Assembly: GCA_030670375.1 (NCBI GenBank)
Contig: DAOVBT010000102.1
Span: forward strand, 1-6,986
Origin: Candidatus Aminicenantota bacterium
Lineage (GTDB): Bacteria; Acidobacteriota; Aminicenantia; Aminicenantales; Aminicenantaceae
Reading direction: 5' to 3'
Length of the DNA stretch: 6,986 bases
A program made the position numbers and the translations under genes. Positions 5,782-6,986 of this stretch are shown one piece after another; the stretch's first letter is position 1; every line of letters begins with the position of its first letter. The notes under the pieces are model-generated. The model worked only from the letters and a program-made list of their open reading frames with translations. It made no database searches and was not told the DNA's origin.

Positions 5782-6708
5782 TTAAAATTTTAGCAGGTCG
5801 ATAACGCTACGAACAGCAGCTTCGGAATTCTTAATAGCTTCCTTTTCTTCTTCTGTCAGGTCGATCTCTATTATTTCTTCGACCCCGTCAGCGCCTAATT
5901 TAACAGGAACTCCAAAATAGAGCCCATTGATCCCATATTCTCCTTCAAGATATGCAGCGCAGGGGAGAATTTTCTTCTTATCTTTGACGATGGATTCGAC
6001 CATCTCGGTTACTGCCAGGGAAGGGGCATAGTAAGCACTTCCGGTTTTTAGATATTTGACAATTTCGCCGCCGCCTTTTCTTGTTCTCTCAATGATGGCA
6101 TCAAGCCTGTCTTGAGGGATAAAGTTGGATATAGGGATTCCGGAAATAGTCGTGTATCGAGGGAAGGGAACCATGGTGTCTCCATGACCTCCTAAGACTA
6201 AAGCCTGGATACTTTCCACAGAAACATTTGTCTCCATGGATAAAAAGGCCCTGAAGCGGGTCGTATCTAAAATTCCTGCCATTCCGAAGACTCTATTCTT
6301 GGGGAATCCACTGACTTTGAAAGCCGTGTATACCATGGCATCTAGAGGGTTAGATACCACAAGAAGTAGAGCATCAGGAGAATGTTTGACGACATTTTCG
6401 GTGACTATTTTAACGATTCCAAAATTTGTCCCTACAAGTTCATCCCGACTCATTCCCGGCTTTCTTGGAACTCCAGCAGTAATGACTACGATATCGGAAT
6501 TCGCTGTGTCTTCATAAGAATTTGTTCCAAAAATCCTAGAATCATACTTGCCGACTGGTCCACCTTCACGCATATCCAAACCTTTTCCGATGGGCATATC
6601 TTCGATGATATCCAGCAGTACGACATCTCCCAATTCTTGTTCGGCAATTTTAAAAGCTGTTACCTCTCCGACATGACCGGCTCCGATTACGGTAATCTTT
6701 TTTTTCAT
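5782..6708 (-). CDS. mdh: Malate dehydrogenase, NAD-dependent, LDH-like type
   Basis: The product has 308 residues, full length for the LDH-like (type 3) malate dehydrogenases. It interconverts malate and oxaloacetate in the cytoplasm. The NAD-binding fold has GAGHVG (9-14) and Asp33 at the end of the second strand, favouring NAD over NADP. Substrate binding uses Arg82 and Arg88 in PRKPGMSRDEL (81-91); an Arg at the Arg82 position distinguishes malate from lactate dehydrogenases, which have Gln there. VVSNPLD (117-123) holds the conserved Asn120. GILDTTRFR (145-153) holds Asp148 and Arg151, and GGHGDTMVP (173-181) holds the catalytic His175. The ATG follows a strong CAGGAGG (6716-6722) at seven bases, and a promoter candidate lies just upstream. 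mdh is the first gene of the mdh-fumB unit and supplies the partner reaction of fumarase. Confidence 0.96.
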   Translation of the reverse strand: MKKKITVIGAGHVGEVTAFKIAEQELGDVVLLDIIEDMPIGKGLDMREGGPVGKYDSRIFGTNSYEDTANSDIVVITAGVPRKPGMSRDELVGTNFGIVKIVTENVVKHSPDALLLVVSNPLDAMVYTAFKVSGFPKNRVFGMAGILDTTRFRAFLSMETNVSVESIQALVLGGHGDTMVPFPRYTTISGIPISNFIPQDRLDAIIERTRKGGGEIVKYLKTGSAYYAPSLAVTEMVESIVKDKKKILPCAAYLEGEYGINGLYFGVPVKLGADGVEEIIEIDLTEEEKEAIKNSEAAVRSVIDLLKF

Positions 6709-6733
6709 TGAAATACCTCCTGTAAAATTTTTC

Positions 6734-6776
6734 GGTTAGGAAAATAGATTATATTCTAACCAATTTAATTTTTAAA
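6734..6776 (-). promoter_or_regulatory. Candidate sigma-70-type promoter of mdh with an overlapping inverted repeat
   Basis: On the minus strand there is a perfect -10 hexamer TATAAT (6748-6753). It lies 17 bases after TTTAAA (6771-6776), which matches the -35 consensus at four of six bases; the surroundings are AT-rich. Transcription would start near 6741, giving a leader of about 30 bases that ends with the mdh ribosome-binding site. An inverted repeat, GGTTAG (6734-6739) with CTAACC (6756-6761), brackets the -10 box and could be an operator. Confidence 0.55.
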
Positions 6777-6814
6777 CCATTCTTAAGTATATTCTTTTGT
6801 TTGCGATTTACGAT

Positions 6815-6986
6815 CTATTTTATGTAACCTTCCCAGCGTTCCTTGAGGTTGGGATCCTGTATGGTCTCCATGATGTAGTGGGCGTAATCTTCGCCTGTAG
6901 CTCCCGTGTCACGGCCGGTCGTTACAAATTTTTTCTCGTAGTTGCCGCAGATATCCAGAGCCATTTCCAAATTTTTCGCCCTGGCT
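6815..6986 (-). CDS. C-terminal 56 residues of an unidentified protein (start outside window)
   Basis: The minus-strand frame is open from the right edge to a TAG at 6815-6817. The visible tail is acidic to neutral, mostly helical in character and soluble: NLEMALDICGNYEKKFV, then TTGRDTGATGEDYAHYI, ending in NLKERWEGYIK. Codon use and composition resemble the neighbouring genes, and charged and aromatic residues are spread as in a real protein, so it is very likely coding. I do not recognise the family from this fragment. Isocitrate dehydrogenase (icd) precedes mdh in Geobacter-type gene orders and would fit the TCA context, but the tail does not match the classical, eukaryote-like or monomeric IDH C-termini I can recall. 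The icd idea is therefore only a neighbourhood guess. The 106-base gap and the promoter in it suggest that mdh can be transcribed independently of this gene. Confidence 0.75.
   Translation of the reverse strand, partial: ARAKNLEMALDICGNYEKKFVTTGRDTGATGEDYAHYIMETIQDPNLKERWEGYIK

Noticed and set aside
1..6986. Defence system, CRISPR array, insertion sequence, tRNA or prophage genes
   Set aside because: All coding space is taken by housekeeping-type genes. I saw no direct-repeat array, transposase motif or cloverleaf on either strand.

Overview
The window looks like ordinary chromosome from an anaerobic, Gram-negative-type bacterium, plausibly a Desulfobacterota ('deltaproteobacterial') lineage. 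This rests on three things: a two-subunit (oxygen-sensitive, Fe-S) fumarase, an LDH-like malate dehydrogenase clustered with other TCA genes, and an exported ChaN-PDZ protein. The taxonomic guess is inference from gene content and is not secure. No mobile element, CRISPR array, tRNA or rRNA is visible.

Layout. Plus strand, left: the C-terminal ~504 residues of an elongation factor G-type translational GTPase (cut by the left edge), a 139-base spacer, then a secreted ChaN-family protein with a C-terminal PDZ domain (1656-2888). A 117-base convergent spacer follows. Minus strand, read right to left: the last 56 codons of an unidentified protein (cut by the right edge), a 106-base spacer carrying a good promoter candidate, then mdh and the fumarase beta subunit (5 bases apart), a 165-base structured leader, and sucC and sucD (14 bases apart).

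How the genes work together. SucCD interconverts succinyl-CoA and succinate with substrate-level ATP formation, fumarase interconverts fumarate and malate, and Mdh interconverts malate and oxaloacetate. The minus-strand block is therefore a C4-dicarboxylate segment of the TCA cycle, usable oxidatively or reductively. The fumarase alpha subunit, succinate dehydrogenase/fumarate reductase and 2-oxoglutarate oxidoreductase are not in the window.

Most interesting observation. The fumB-sucC spacer holds two arms (5061-5088 and 5173-5200) that can form a 28-position helix with 27 pairs in the minus-strand RNA. All five non-Watson-Crick pairs are G.U in the sense RNA and would be A.C in the antisense RNA. 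The helix buries the sucC Shine-Dalgarno sequence and encloses an ~84-nt region with its own hairpins. This is a candidate cis-regulatory RNA controlling sucCD.
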